Assembly (NCBI GenBank): GCA_013339765.2
Contig: CM023457.1
Span: forward strand, 51,113,745-51,177,744
Direction: 5' to 3'
Source: Haemaphysalis longicornis
Lineage: Eukaryota > Arthropoda > Arachnida > Ixodida > Ixodidae
DNA: 64,000 nucleotides
The position numbers and the translations under genes are program-made. A model generated the notes under the pieces. The model saw only the letters and a list, made by a program, of their open reading frames with translations. It made no database searches and was not told the origin of the DNA. This document shows, in pieces, positions 12,801 through 22,710 of this stretch (the stretch's first letter is position 1; every line of letters begins with the position of its first letter).

Positions 12801-15800
12801 TGAAATTTCGTGTCGCTACTCCTTTAAGCCATTTGCATGCCTTTGTAAAAGAGCTGAGAGGACACAAGCAATGCCTTTCTTGAAAGCGTAGTTCCTCTCT
12901 CCTGGTGATCTTTCTCGACAAATTTACCTTCCACTGCTTGTAAACCTTTGCCTGTTCAGGGTTCGCACAGGTCCTTGAAAACCTTGAAAACCCTTGAATT
13001 GAGAAGTGTCAATTTCAAGGCCTGGAAAGTCCTGGAATTTTTAAATGGTCCTTGAAAACCCTTGATTTTTCCGGAGAGAATCAATGGCCCTGTCTTTTCA
13101 CAAGAATTTAAAGTTTTGTCGTGGATTTTAGGTGCTAACAAATGTAAAGAAACATTGTAACAATCAAGATTAAATGTATTGCGTGAAATGACAAGTTTGG
13201 TGAATTTTTTTTATAACGAGGTCAACATTGGGAGCAGGCACTTGTCGATCCAATCCATGTCACTATACAATCCAGTGAAAGCCAGCTTCTGTTCTCCATC
13301 TTGCATCTTCCATCTAGTCTGTGGACGCTCGCTCCTGGCATGTTTGCTGTGCCTCATACGCTCCATCTGCATTTGCATTTACGTGCAAATCGTGGACGTG
13401 CACATTGTTCATCCTGCCTTGCAGCAACACTTGCGGATTTAATTTCAACTGATACTTTGCTGACAAAACAGGAGATGCAGGCAACATTAACGAACTTTTG
13501 AAATCAAACAGCCTGAGCAAAACACCAAGAAAAAAGAAAAACCCTTAACTACCAACCATGAAATAAAAAATATTAGCTGGGGGAGCATTCACGAACCCGT
13601 TAGTGCCTATCTAAATGTGCACTAATGTGCTTAGGTATTGTGCAATAAAAAACTTTTGCATTGTGTTGAAAAAGTTATAAAATAATCCCTGATAAAACAT
13701 TAGACGGGGACCTTGAAAATTTGTTTTCTGGTCCTTGAAAGTCCTTGAAAACCCTTGAATTTTTGCTTTTGAAGCCTGTATGAACCCTGCTGTTGCTCTC
13801 CCCCTCCTGTAGCTTTTGGTGCTGGCTGTTGTGCAAGAAGAGGGCAAAGCCGTGGTTGCCCCATCCAGGCTTGCACTTGCAGTCTTTCATAAATGTGAAC
13901 ACGGAAGTAGGAACGGAAACGTACGAGTTTTGGAATTTTCACTAGGCGCCATTTAATCATGGTGTCGCTCTGCAGGTGACTAAATAAAGTTGCTGCTATC
14001 TATCTAGGTGTACAGGAAGTGATTACGGGGCCCATGTGTGACAGCAAGTGCGGCGATTGTTATGCCGCCAGATTGCGCAGTTGTGTTGAATCCACATCCT
14101 GATTACAATGAGTCACGTTCATTGTTTAGGTTTATGCTTAGCGATAAATAGGTTTTTAATATCTAGCATTGCATTCCGGAAGCTTGCCTTGGCAAACAGT
14201 TGCCAGGTTTTTTTGACATCACTGTTCTGGCTTTTTTGTTAATTTTTAAAAAATTTTTGATATTAGAGACTGAACTGCAGTGACAAGCAGTCCGGAACTT
14301 TTTACCGACTTTCCGGCCGTTCAGGTCTGCAACCATTTTTGCAGTTTCTGGCGCCGCGAAGAAAAACACAAACTGTGCAAGAAAAACTCGCAGGATATTT
14401 ATTTTTTCTCGTGCATTCTGCTTGAAACTCCTTTACCGATATTTGAACAGCGTGTGAAACCGCTCGAAGCATTCTCCTGGGTGCAGGCCAGGGTTGTTAC
14501 TGCAGGTGCTGCCTGCGACTTTCGTTTTTGTTGTGAGGTAATTACTCATTTTCACCTGTGAACTTCGGGGTTAGCTTTGCTTGGTGGAGGATGATGCAAC
14601 AGTAGTCAGCCTTTTAACACGCTGTAGTTGCGTAGTCTACGGCGTCAGTTGAACGACTCTTGCAAACCTGAGACGGCGAAGACAAAGCCATGTTGAGCTC
14701 CGCACACACTGAAACTGCTGTTCAGTAAAAAAAAAAAAATGCAAGCAAACATCTTGTTTTCGGAATTCCGCTGTAGTACACTCTAGTGATGAGAGCTCAT
14801 CTTCACTTGTAGTATGATCCAAATGGCTCTGTCCCATGTTGCCAACACAAGTCGTGAAATGGCCAAAACTGTAGCCATCGATCAGAATTGGGTGCTTCAT
14901 TGCACTTTTTAAAAAAGGCAGTTTGAGTTGCGCTATTCGATTGTAGTGCGAGTTCGCGAAATTTAGAAAAAAAACTCGTTACAATCGAGTAAATATGGTA
15001 TAAATACGATACTATACGTAAAAACATTGAAGGCTCCTTTCATTAGGAGCAACATTCAGTTGTGCACATTTTAGTATGCTGAATTAACGCTAAATTAACG
15101 TTCTGAGCAAGAAAAAAAAAGTTTTCTTGGACAACTAAAATATGCTCAATTTTCCTGTGGTCAGAAAGAGTGAACAAATCCCTGTGTATTCCACTTACTA
15201 GGGCGGGTGTAACATGTTCTTGTTGTAAAAACGCATATTTAACTAGGTTGGCATCGGTGATGGCAGCACACTGTTCTGGGCACTACTACCTCTCCCCTTG
15301 TGGCACATCAAAGTATCTTTTTATTAGCATTCAGAATATGATTGGGGGGGGGGGGGGCAGTGTTGTAGAAGCCCGAGCACGCAGTGAGAGAACAAACGAT
15401 TGTGGAACATAAAGTCTGCAGAAGGATGAAGGCTCAGAATATTGGCTGGTAGCATGCAAGCCCTCTCCTCGCACGTTCTCGCCGTCAATGAGCACCTGCT
15501 CTATAGCGAAATTGGGTTTTCTCAAAGAAGCGAGGCAACTCAATCCAATCACATCAGTACTCACAATGTGCACCCGGTGCTGGAGTGAACCTCTTGTGTA
15601 CTTCAATGGGTCTTTAGGAAGAGACAACTGAGCTGGAAGACTGCACCGAATGCAATCGGGCTTTGCTGTGCAAGCCCTTTTAAAAGCTGACGGAGTAAGC
15701 AGATGGAACCGATGGAGGGGGGTATTTTAGAGAGGCGCGTTTTGGAAAAATGCGAATTAACAGAAGTGTTGCCAGTGGGCTCTTTATTACTTTTTTTTTT

Positions 15801-18800
15801 TTTTTTTTTTTAATTGGAAATGTTGAACTTCAGCTGCAAGGAACTGTAGTGTTGATCCATCTATGGCTTGTAACAGCTTGAAATGTCTTGTGTTTTGGAG
15901 GAAAGGTAAAAGTTTCAGTGCATGCACTCGTCGCTTTATTAACCCGTTTCCCTTTTTCTTTTCCTTTCTCTCTCTCTGCTGCAGGTGGCAATAGACCACT
16001 CGATTCGATTCATGGAGACGAGTGCGAAGACGAACGTCAACATTGAGCGGGCCTTCACAGAGCTTGCAGAAGCCATCTTAAATAAGGTAGGCGATTCTCC
16101 TTTCGTGATTACATGCCTTTAGGATAGGCAGTGTGCGATCGCAAAGCAGATTGCTTTACATTTGTGTGTGGCGTCTGCAGTGAGTGATGAAAGCGAGAAA
16201 GCCGTTACTGCCATTGCAAGACATTAGCAGAGTTCATCGGTTAGTCAATTTCCTCGAAAGGGGTCAGGGGTAGGTGTTATTTTCCGCCACCCGTCTCGAG
16301 TGTTTTCTGCAACATTTCACACTGCTATTGGTGGGTCTGAAATAGAGCCATCTGCGGGGTGTATTGCTCACTGTGGTGTTAGGGCATGGCAGTGGGTGAC
16401 CACTCCGTTCGATTGGTGTTTATTGTAATGAATTTAGGCATGGCAACAATCGAGGAAGCACTCTGTTTTGCGTTTTTGGGGCATGTCTTGGCAAATGGCA
16501 GGTTTTTGTGGGGTCACTTTTTTTTAGTTTATTTCTGGTCGCAAGGCTAAACCACCATTAGCGACTCTAAGTATTGACAGTACCAGTACAGAAACTTTAG
16601 CTCAGGAATGTTAATTTAACGTTCTTGGTACCGCCCATGTTTAAAATCAATCGTGTTGATCGACAGTTTCAGTGCCCATAGAGCAACTGCAGGTAGCCCG
16701 ACATTGTGTTTAGCTGGCCAACTGGAAACCGGGCTGAATGTGTCAATTTTGAAACAATGACGCAAGAGCTGACAGCTCCGATGTTATACACACGTTGTTC
16801 AGAGTTCTCCCCACAGTGGGCGGCGGTGGAAATGCCGCCCACTGCTCCTCTTCACCGCCCATCTCTCTGGTTCACTGCCCACTGCATACCTACCAGGTTT
16901 ACCGAATTTTCTGGGAGACTCCAGATTTTTCATGGTTTCGTACGATTGTACGACCGAAACAAAAATCTCCCGAAAACGCACCCGTCTTTGGCCAAATCTT
17001 TTTCCCAGTGTGGCTACAATGTGAGGGAGGTATACCTGACAATACAATGCGACACCAATTGGCATCGTTATCAGTGAAGTGCTTAAAAAGTGTAGTCAGC
17101 CATGTGTAGATGGGGAACCTGTCCGACCCATTGTTAGTTTACTGTTTATAGAAACGCAGCGCCGCCGCCGCCGCTTTCATTTACACACGAGCACGGCCGT
17201 TCTGGACGGCGGTTCTGAAGATTTATCAAGTCACCAATGGTGTAGCTTGTTGTTAGCTTAGATGAAACAACAAAACAGTTCAGTTCCTGCTGTTTTGTAT
17301 TGCACTTCCAAGACTTTGTGAAAAGGGCGATGTCAGCCGCGTCGAACATTTGAGTGGTCTAGCTTTTTGGTAGTTTGTACGAAGAAACAGTTCATATCCT
17401 GCTATGTGTTAAGCAAATAAAAAAAATGTGTGTAAAGTTACCCATTCTGTTGTAGCTACTACCCCTCCCCCCCCCAGTAAGATCTCCCTAATGCCATCCC
17501 GGCAAACCTGGCAGGTATGCCACTGCTTTAAGTTCGGTAGGCCCCACTGCTTCCACTGATCCGTTTGAAATGCGTGCCTGAGGAACTAAAAACGGCCCGT
17601 GCGAGAGCGACCCCAGCGGCAGCGGGCGGCACCGGGCGGCACGGCTTGCTGCCTGTATACGCAGAGGAGTCTGAACAAGTTGTTTTTAAGAAGTTGGAAA
17701 AATTGCCAGCTATGTGCGGTATTTGGCCAGCGGTATTTGACCTGAGTTGTTGAATCTTTGTGATTAAAATTTGAAATTTTTGAACTTAGCATCACCCCCA
17801 TCCCCCTGGTCTCAGAATGTCCACTTCTCATAAATATCGGGGGGGAACCCTGCCGTTGTTCTCCCCTGCCCCTCTGTTGTTCCGCTTTCCTGCAGGTGGT
17901 TTTTAAAGTGAAACCTTTGACCCTTTGAGGGTCGAATTTTTTCGTCAAATGCGACGCCCCAGGGTCGATTTTTTTTATTGCATATTCAAATTCTTCGGGT
18001 GAATCTATTTCGAGAAAAAATTATCGTAATTTTTAGGGTGACCATAAAGTGACAAAAAAATCGTTTGTGTTGTTACATACATGTGGTTTATTTTATGAGT
18101 AACACAAATGAGTAACACAAGAAAAATTCTAAATAAAAATGAGAGAGTAACAAGCCAGCACCTTTTGAGTGAATCGAAATCAGATAGACATCAGTTTCGC
18201 GGGCGCAAAAAGCGGGAAGTGTCCGAAGGACGACACCGAAACCAGCCGCTATGCCTGCGTGCTGTGGCACATTCTTTTTATAGCAGTAAGAATGGTGGGA
18301 CAAAAAGGGGAAGTTAAAACACACGTAAACATGGAAGTACTGATGCATACTGCTGTTGGTAGTGTGCGCACTATGCTTAGTTTAGCTGCACAGCACTGCG
18401 GGCTTTGGGGTTGTCTCGGATGACACTGCCCGATTGACGCAAGCACAATGACTTACGTGACCATATTTGTCAAGCAAGCACCATGTTTCATGAACTAATT
18501 ATTTTCTCCATGTACAAAAACAAGCCAGGTTTAAATACGGTCACAAACAAACCAAAGGCAGAAAACGGCTTGCCGCAGTGTGGTGACATCTAGGTTGACT
18601 AAACAAGTCTCTGCTCCACACCACAGCTGAAAGACCTGTTTTTATGATGGCATTGCAAATGTCATTGAACCACACGTTTTGGTGCGAGAATCAAAATTTT
18701 AGCTTAAATTGATTAATTTCGCAGTGAATCAAGCATTGTTTGCTTCCAGACAAGAGCTGGGGGCATTATAGAACATGAAATCTTTAGAGTAAAACAAACT

Positions 18801-19117
18801 TGTATTTTATCTTCATGGCCCCTTTAAGGAACAAAAAACACTGCTTGAAACCTTGCTATGTAGAGCTAATTCTAAAGAAACATGGTAAACAGATGTTTCA
18901 AAGTTGTGCGGCGGCAATCTTTTCGCCTGTGGCCATTGCGGGAAAATCGGATGTAGGCTCCTCAGTTGTGGCTACAGAAGTCCCAGTGAAACTAGGATGT
19001 TGATGTCCTCCTTCTGCTCCTTCTTGCCTGCAGCAACTGGCGGGCAAGGACCAGGCGGAAAACCAGGACAGGCTCAAGGTGCTGCCTCCTGAAAAGAAAG
19101 TGATGAATTGTTGCTAG
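3696..19117 (+). CDS. Rab10: Rab10 small GTPase, complete five-exon gene
   Basis: This is a Ras-superfamily GTPase that directs vesicle traffic in exocytic and recycling routes and cycles between cytosol and membrane. Joining 3696-3822, 5739-5799, 7588-7816, 15985-16086 and 19034-19117 gives 603 nt, or 200 residues plus TAG, the same length as vertebrate Rab10. The P-loop GDSGVGKT is at residues 16-23, switch I ends FISTIG at 38-43, WDTAGQE is at 63-69, NKCD at 122-125 and ETSAK at 150-154. The C-terminal Cys-Cys at 199-200 is the geranylgeranylation site. The N-terminus MAKKTYDLLFKLLLIGDSG is diagnostic for Rab10 over Rab8 and Rab13. Thr73 in FHTITTSYY, the residue LRRK2 phosphorylates in mammals, is present. 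All four introns have GT/AG ends, and the phases keep the frame. The start ATG has G at -3 and at +4. Introns are about 1.9, 1.8, 8.2 and 2.9 kb. Confidence 0.97.
3823..5738 (+). other. Rab10 intron 1
   Basis: Intron between exons 1 and 2. It contains poly(T) at about 4284-4301 and a G-run at about 4466-4480. No transposon ends were recognised. The frames that read through from exon 1 are intronic. Confidence 0.85.
5739..5799 (+). CDS. Rab10: Rab10 coding exon 2
   Basis: A 61-nt exon encoding the rest of Gly43 through the first two bases of Trp63 (IDFKIKTIELKGKKIKLQI). The acceptor TTGTGCAG follows a T-rich tract. The donor TATG|GTAGGC splits the Trp codon, and exon 3 completes it. No ORF search with a length cut-off would find this exon; it was placed by protein similarity and phase. 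Confidence 0.95.
5860..5957 (+). repeat. Two-copy tandem duplication with (TG)n, Rab10 intron 2
   Basis: A unit of 48-50 bp that starts AACTTGTAATGACTGACTG, runs through (TG)n and ends TTTAGTCTGCAATGCTT occurs at 5860-5907 and 5908-5957. The copies differ only in the number of TG units, so the duplication is recent. Confidence 0.9.
7103..7312 (+). repeat. Diverged direct repeat, Rab10 intron 2
   Basis: Two segments about 149 bp apart (7103-7165 and 7252-7312) share the order AATAGTYCCTGRCAAATAAA, GGAGGTTC/GGTGGTTC, GCTTCTC and GTTAATA with scattered substitutions. AT-rich DNA separates them. Confidence 0.65.
7588..7816 (+). CDS. Rab10: Rab10 coding exon 3
   Basis: A 229-nt exon that completes Trp63 and encodes residues 64-139: DTAGQE with catalytic Gln68, the switch II segment FHTITTSYYRG, the VYDIT strand and the NKCD guanine-specificity motif. 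The acceptor CTCTACCAG sits at 7587. The donor GCG|GTACGT at 7816/7817 leaves phase 0. The exon is much more GC-rich than the flanking intron, as expected for tick coding sequence. Confidence 0.96.
8085..8165 (-). repeat. tRNA-derived SINE head (minus strand)
   Basis: The reverse complement contains a B box (GGTTCGATTCCC, plus-strand 8100-8111) and an A-box-like AGCTCCATCGG upstream, spaced as in a tRNA. The stem pairing is poor and the flanks are not tRNA-like, so this is a SINE or tRNA relic rather than a working tRNA gene. Confidence 0.6.
8260..8320 (+). repeat. 31-bp tandem duplication
   Basis: A 31-bp unit containing TCGTGTGGGCGCATCTTAG and ending GTCTGTGAGAC is present twice in tandem (8260-8290 and 8291-8320) at the head of the plus-strand tRNA-like relic. 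Confidence 0.9.
8296..8476 (+). repeat. tRNA-derived SINE (plus strand)
   Basis: A B box GGTTCGATTCC at 8352-8362 is followed by CTGGCGGCGCC and a non-tRNA body that ends in an A-run at about 8465-8474. This is a SINE-like layout. It faces away from the relic at 8085-8165. Confidence 0.55.
8480..10870 (+). other. Rab10 intron 3, left part without recognised elements
   Basis: Apart from the p53-type palindrome, no exon or transposon end was recognised here. The frames present are not protein-like. Confidence 0.5.
9305..9327. promoter_or_regulatory. Perfect palindrome matching the p53-family site consensus
   Basis: GAACATGCCT (9305-9314), a 3-bp spacer and AGGCATGTTC (9318-9327) each fit RRRCWWGYYY exactly. 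Together they form an 11-bp-arm palindrome in Rab10 intron 3. The fit is seen in the sequence; function is inference. Confidence 0.35.
10880..11426. mobile_element. piggyBac-like MITE, 547 bp, TTAA target duplication
   Basis: Both ends carry AGGCCAACTGCACTCAAA (18 bp, inverted), and TTAA lies directly outside each end (10876-10879 and 11427-11430). TTAA duplication is the hallmark of piggyBac-type transposition. The interior has no transposase frame, so the element is non-autonomous. Confidence 0.88.
11427..12956 (+). other. Rab10 intron 3, middle part
   Basis: No exon recognised. It holds a GC-rich perfect hairpin at 12470-12497 (12-bp arms around TGCG) and a T-run at about 12270-12282. Confidence 0.5.
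12957..13789. mobile_element. hAT-like non-autonomous DNA transposon, 833 bp
   Basis: The ends are CAGGGTTCGCACAGG and, inverted, CAGGGTTCATACAGG (13 of 15 identical). The 5-bp sequence CTGTT flanks both sides (12952-12956 and 13790-13794). CAGGG termini with short duplications fit the hAT superfamily. Just inside both ends are clusters of CCTTGAAAACCCTTGAA-type repeats in direct, not inverted, orientation. No transposase remains. Confidence 0.82.
13795..15984 (+). other. Rab10 intron 3, right part
   Basis: No exon or complete transposon recognised. It contains homopolymers (A at 14728-14739, G at about 15344-15357, T at about 15791-15811) and ends in the CT-rich acceptor tract of exon 4. 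Confidence 0.5.
15985..16086 (+). CDS. Rab10: Rab10 coding exon 4
   Basis: A 102-nt phase 0/0 exon encoding residues 140-173, which include the ETSAK base-recognition motif (150-154) and the last helix (NIERAFTELAEAIL). The acceptor follows a long CT tract ending TGCTGCAG. The donor is AAG|GTAGGC. It lies after an 8.2-kb intron filled with transposons. Confidence 0.96.
16815..16843. repeat. Short inverted repeat AGTGGGCGGC
   Basis: AGTGGGCGGC and its exact complement GCCGCCCACT flank a 9-bp loop. It lies just before the TIR element at 16884, in Rab10 intron 4. Confidence 0.7.
16884..17520. mobile_element. TIR element, 637 bp, in Rab10 intron 4
   Basis: GCATACCTACCAGGTTTACC at 16884 and, inverted, GCATACCTGCCAGGTTTGCC ending at 17520 match with two transitions. 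The interior has no transposase. Target duplication is unclear because both flanks contain CACTGC-like sequence that may belong to the element. Confidence 0.7.
18268..18830 (+). mobile_element. Truncated copy of the 32-kb TIR element
   Basis: Collinear with 32237-32811. Shared blocks include AGCAGTAAGAATGG, a CACTGCTGTTGGTA-like block, GCGCACTATGCTT, and the right end with AAAACAAACTTGTATT and the GGCCCCTTTAA terminus. The left terminal repeat seen in the other copy (31875) is missing here. It spans the end of Rab10 intron 4, stopping about 200 bp before exon 5. Confidence 0.75.
19034..19117 (+). CDS. Rab10: Rab10 terminal coding exon (hypervariable tail, Cys-Cys end)
   Basis: Encodes residues 174-200 and TAG. 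The acceptor TTGCCTGCAG gives phase 0. The tail is the charged, lineage-variable linker of Rab proteins and ends VMNCC, so both terminal cysteines can be prenylated. The sequence differs from vertebrate and fly tails, which is normal for this segment. The exact frame, the stop straight after CC and the total of 200 residues support the call. Confidence 0.93.
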   Translation, partial: QLAGKDQAENQDRLKVLPPEKKVMNCC

Positions 19118-19499
19118 GGTGGGTACACCGCTTTCACCTCTTCTCTTGTTGGCACTAGTAAGCGCAAAGAGTGTGCAAGGGCCCCGCGTTTTCTCTTGTG
19201 TGGTGAGCCATCACATCCCTCCACGGAGGCTTCTGCTGTCTTTGCCGTGAGACGGGTGTCCTTGCAGAAGCTTTGTATTGGTGTTTCGAGGTGGTGCGTT
19301 TTCGGCATGGAGTTATTTTTCATTGAAGCAAAAATGGGTGGCTGGGTGTCGGCCGGTTAGTCGGCTCTGAACGTAGAGTCGACTCGAACTTTGAAGCTTG
19401 AAAGTAAAGCGAAGGAGACGGTAAAATCCGCCGACCATTACGATACTCTCTAATGCGAACTTTCAGCGCAGCTGTTTACGCGTTCTGATTTCTCAATGC

Positions 19500-19505
19500 A
19501 ATAAA
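19500..19505 (+). terminator. Candidate proximal poly(A) signal of Rab10
   Basis: An AATAAA hexamer lies 383 bp after the Rab10 stop, so a short 3'UTR form could end near 19520. The DNA just before it (19427-19475) is a dispersed repeat also seen near 43750, so the hexamer could belong to that repeat instead. Confidence 0.4.
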
Positions 19506-19616
19506 GCGAAGACTTTAAAAGTGGTTTCTCCCAGAAACGGCATTTAGCTCGGCTGCATTTTCAGCTTGGCCGGTGTAAACCTCTGTATTCTGCCGTCGGC
19601 AGACGAAGCACTTTAA

Positions 19617-20327
19617 GGGGGCAGTTGGGTCTTTGGGGCCGAAAAACGGTCAAAAAAAGCGTTTTCTCAAAAATGGCATTTTTGGCCTCCACGGCCATTT
19701 TTGTATCAGTCTGTAAATTTTATCATCAAAAGGCACCATATTTTGTTATTATATTACAATAGCATTTTAAAGTGCACTCTACAGCTCAGTAGGCGCAGAA
19801 TTCGATGGTGAAACGGCACTTTTCTTGCAATGCAAAGCTAGCATTTCATCCTCAGATATCTTGGCACCCAGAGCAGGTACAACTTTAATTCTTTTTGCTT
19901 CTGATACCGAAATGTGTGGGGAATACAATGTTGGAAACAAATTTTTCAAATGGAGGCTTTGGAAAATTATTATTGTGTTCAATTGGCACCACCTGCGAGC
20001 GATTTCTGGCAGAGCACGGGAGAAGTGAAGTTCCCTGTGTTGTAAAACGACCAAAAATAGCTGAATCAAAAAAGTTCTTCCTATGTTGTATTCTTTAGTC
20101 ATTTGTCTGCCTAGCCACGTGGTAATTGCCATTCTGTATGGAGTGGTTATTTTGTAACTGTGACCCAAAATGATGGCAATTAATCATTAATTAACTCAAA
20201 ATATAATCAACTTACAAAAAATCTAATGGCAGATTTGAAATCAGCCCAAAAAACTCTACACCGCAGTGCAGTTTTATTAAAATTGTTTGGTAAATAAAAA
20301 AAATAGCTCTAAGACCAGTCTGCCCCC
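19617..20327. mobile_element. piggyBac-like MITE, 711 bp, TTAA target duplication
   Basis: TTAA (19613-19616 and 20328-20331) directly flanks inverted ends that start GGGGGCAG and continue with a GGTCTT block. The interior is AT-rich with no transposase. It lies 0.5 kb past the Rab10 stop. A related end (GGGGGCACACTGGTCTTA after TTAA) occurs at 33503. Confidence 0.85.
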
Positions 20328-21781
20328 TTAACCGGTCGTGTGTCTCATTGTTTGAAAAGAACAGGCGCGGTCTATTGCATATTGTGATTGGCAGAACGCC
20401 GTGAGTGGTGCGGGTGGCACAAACTGTGTTGTATGGCGTATCACAAACTCAATAGCCTGGTGCAACAGCCTAGCTGATTGGGAGGCCATCAGAGTAGAGG
20501 GGACTAGCAGGTGTTTGTGACACAAGGGCTTCTGCTGCCCAAGAGTGTCAGAACAGTACAGTAGTAGAGGGTCCTGGAATGGCAGAGTGGTTGAACCATT
20601 TAGGGGCGCTGCAAGCATTACTCCTGTTGGTGTAAAAGGTACAAAAAGTGGTGTAAAAGATGGGAAAAGGGCCGGCAGGGTCTATCGTATGAAGCAGACC
20701 GCAGGCACCCAAGCGTTGTGTAGACGGGGTTTTTAATTCATTGTTTCTATGGGGAGTTTGCCGGGACCGCGCTGATCCGTCGTAAGAAGCGGGTCGTCGT
20801 GAAACCGGGGGACGTAACAGTCAAACCCTGCGATAACGAAATCTCACGAGTACGAAATTCCTGCGGCAATGAAATATTCTTGGATCCCCGGCGAACGTCC
20901 ATTGACGCCTACCTATTTCATATCTCTCGGCAGCGAAACGCTTTTGGAAAGTGATCCCACGTTAACGAAGTTCGCTGCAAGTCCGGTCGGCATTTTACCT
21001 ACCCATTGAGGCTAACAGTGTCCAAAAAGTGCTCAAATGCATTTTTTTTTTCAGACTCTTAAAGGGGTCCTAAATAGGCTTCTGAAGGTCGCCATTTCAA
21101 ACGTGCAGTCACTAGAGTACCCCTTCACGACAGCGTATACTAAATATTACATCTCTGCGTAAAGCAGGGGCCTCGCAAATGCGCAACAAAAATCTTTTCT
21201 TTCTTTCCTGGTTCAACTAACACTTCCTTGCCGCCACACCTCCGCGCTCTGACGTGCAGCAGATTGCTTGTGGCGCAACCTCTGGGATGCACGAAGCACT
21301 AAACAGTGCGGCGGCGCTGTTAGTGGCCCCCTTTAAGTGCTGTAGCCAGTCAGCGTTCCCGGCACAGGGGAAAGGCGGTTGCGCGCGGCGCTCTTGCAGC
21401 GCCGGCACGGCATATCTCAGTGGGTACGAATGTCGATCGTGGCCATCCGTCACTCAAGCTTAGCTGAGTTTGTAGATATAGCACGTCATTTACAAGGTAT
21501 GAATAACGCTGAAAAATACAGAGCATCTCTGCAGGCAAAAACGCCCGCTACATGCGTGACCACGGCAAGTATCTGCCTGCACGGTCGACAAGGAGCCCAC
21601 TGTGCGGTGTATTCACGATACGGCATGCATGGTATTGTTGTGAGCGAGCATGTTGCATTTGGAACCGCGCTATCTGGCCTTCAGGTGCTTTTTTCCGCTA
21701 TTATAAAACTGGCTTGCCTACACGGGCAATGCCGGCGCGAGCAGCAGTTTGATGCGGGCTGTGCGGGCCGATTACCGTATA

Positions 21782-22615
21782 ATGCGGAATATAGGTCGAG
21801 ATTTTTTGCAGAAAAATTTGCCAAAAAAGTCACCCCTCGACCTACATTGCAGTCACTGCTAGTTGTCATCTGGCGACCGGGCAGCCCATCGAGCCCATCC
21901 AAACCCCAAAGGCAACATCGCCACCGCCATCAATCGGACGCGACGCCATCTTTGTTTTGTTGCTTCTGTCGCTGTGGGCGGATGTGTGCGTGCTATTTTC
22001 TTCTTGCTCAAAATGCACTTGGTGCCAGTTTACAGCAGCATTTAAAAGAAAAGTTGGGGGTTTTCCAAGGCCAATGACGTATCCGCCTTGCACCAGTTCG
22101 GTATCACCAAAAGAAGTGTTGGTAGCGGCGTTAGCTGAAGGGGCAGCTCTCGGTATGCAACGCTCGGAAGGCCTCGTTTCATGGGCGCTGCTCTGCGCAC
22201 CCGTGCTGCTGTACAAAGGGGCAAATTTCGTCCGCTAGCGTCGTGCGATGTCTCTACGAATGGATACCCCAAGATGTTTTCTGACCGCCTGCACAGACTG
22301 GCTGTCGCTCCGGTCTGCACATGAGTGTCCCATGCTTTGCGCTCGCTTCACGATAACATCTCTTGCGAGTGTTTAAGAAGTGCTGCATAAGCAATTCCCT
22401 GGACTGCATTGAGGACGACCTGCTGTGTGGGCGACAGCGAGCCAGAAGCAGTCGTCCGACGATACTTCAGACAGTTTTAAATAAGTAATCTGAGACGAAA
22501 CAAGTTATAGTCTCAATAAAACAATGGTTGGTACCTAATTATTTATTTTTTTTTGCATTTTTCGGCTCAAGGTAAGGGGGTCGACCTATATTCCGCCTCG
22601 ACCTATATTCCGCAT
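21782..22615. mobile_element. TA-flanked MITE, 834 bp, perfect ends
   Basis: ATGCGGAATATAGGTCGAG occurs at 21782 and exactly inverted at the right end, with TA outside both (21780-21781 and 22616-22617). TA duplication fits the Tc1/mariner group. The right end carries a second internal copy of the CGGAATATAGGTCGA motif (about 22580). Confidence 0.85.
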
Positions 22616-22617
22616 TA

Positions 22618-22710
22618 CAGTTAAACCTCGATATAACGAAGTCGTACTTGGGGCCGCAAATTTCGTTAAATCGAGAATTTCGTAAAATCGAGGTTTCGAT
22701 TTTACAGTTC
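22618..22710 (+). mobile_element. Truncated pogo-like end beside the MITE
   Basis: CAGTTAAACCTCGATATAACG starts at the base after the TA of the neighbouring MITE and is a typical tick pogo/Tigger terminus. It is followed by repeated TCGTTAAATCGAG / TCGTAAAATCGAG sub-terminal motifs. No matching right end was found. Confidence 0.55.

Noticed and set aside
13179..13520. Frames of 66-87 codons inside the hAT-like element
   Set aside because: Both strands are equally open, there are no transposase motifs, and the element is only 833 bp.
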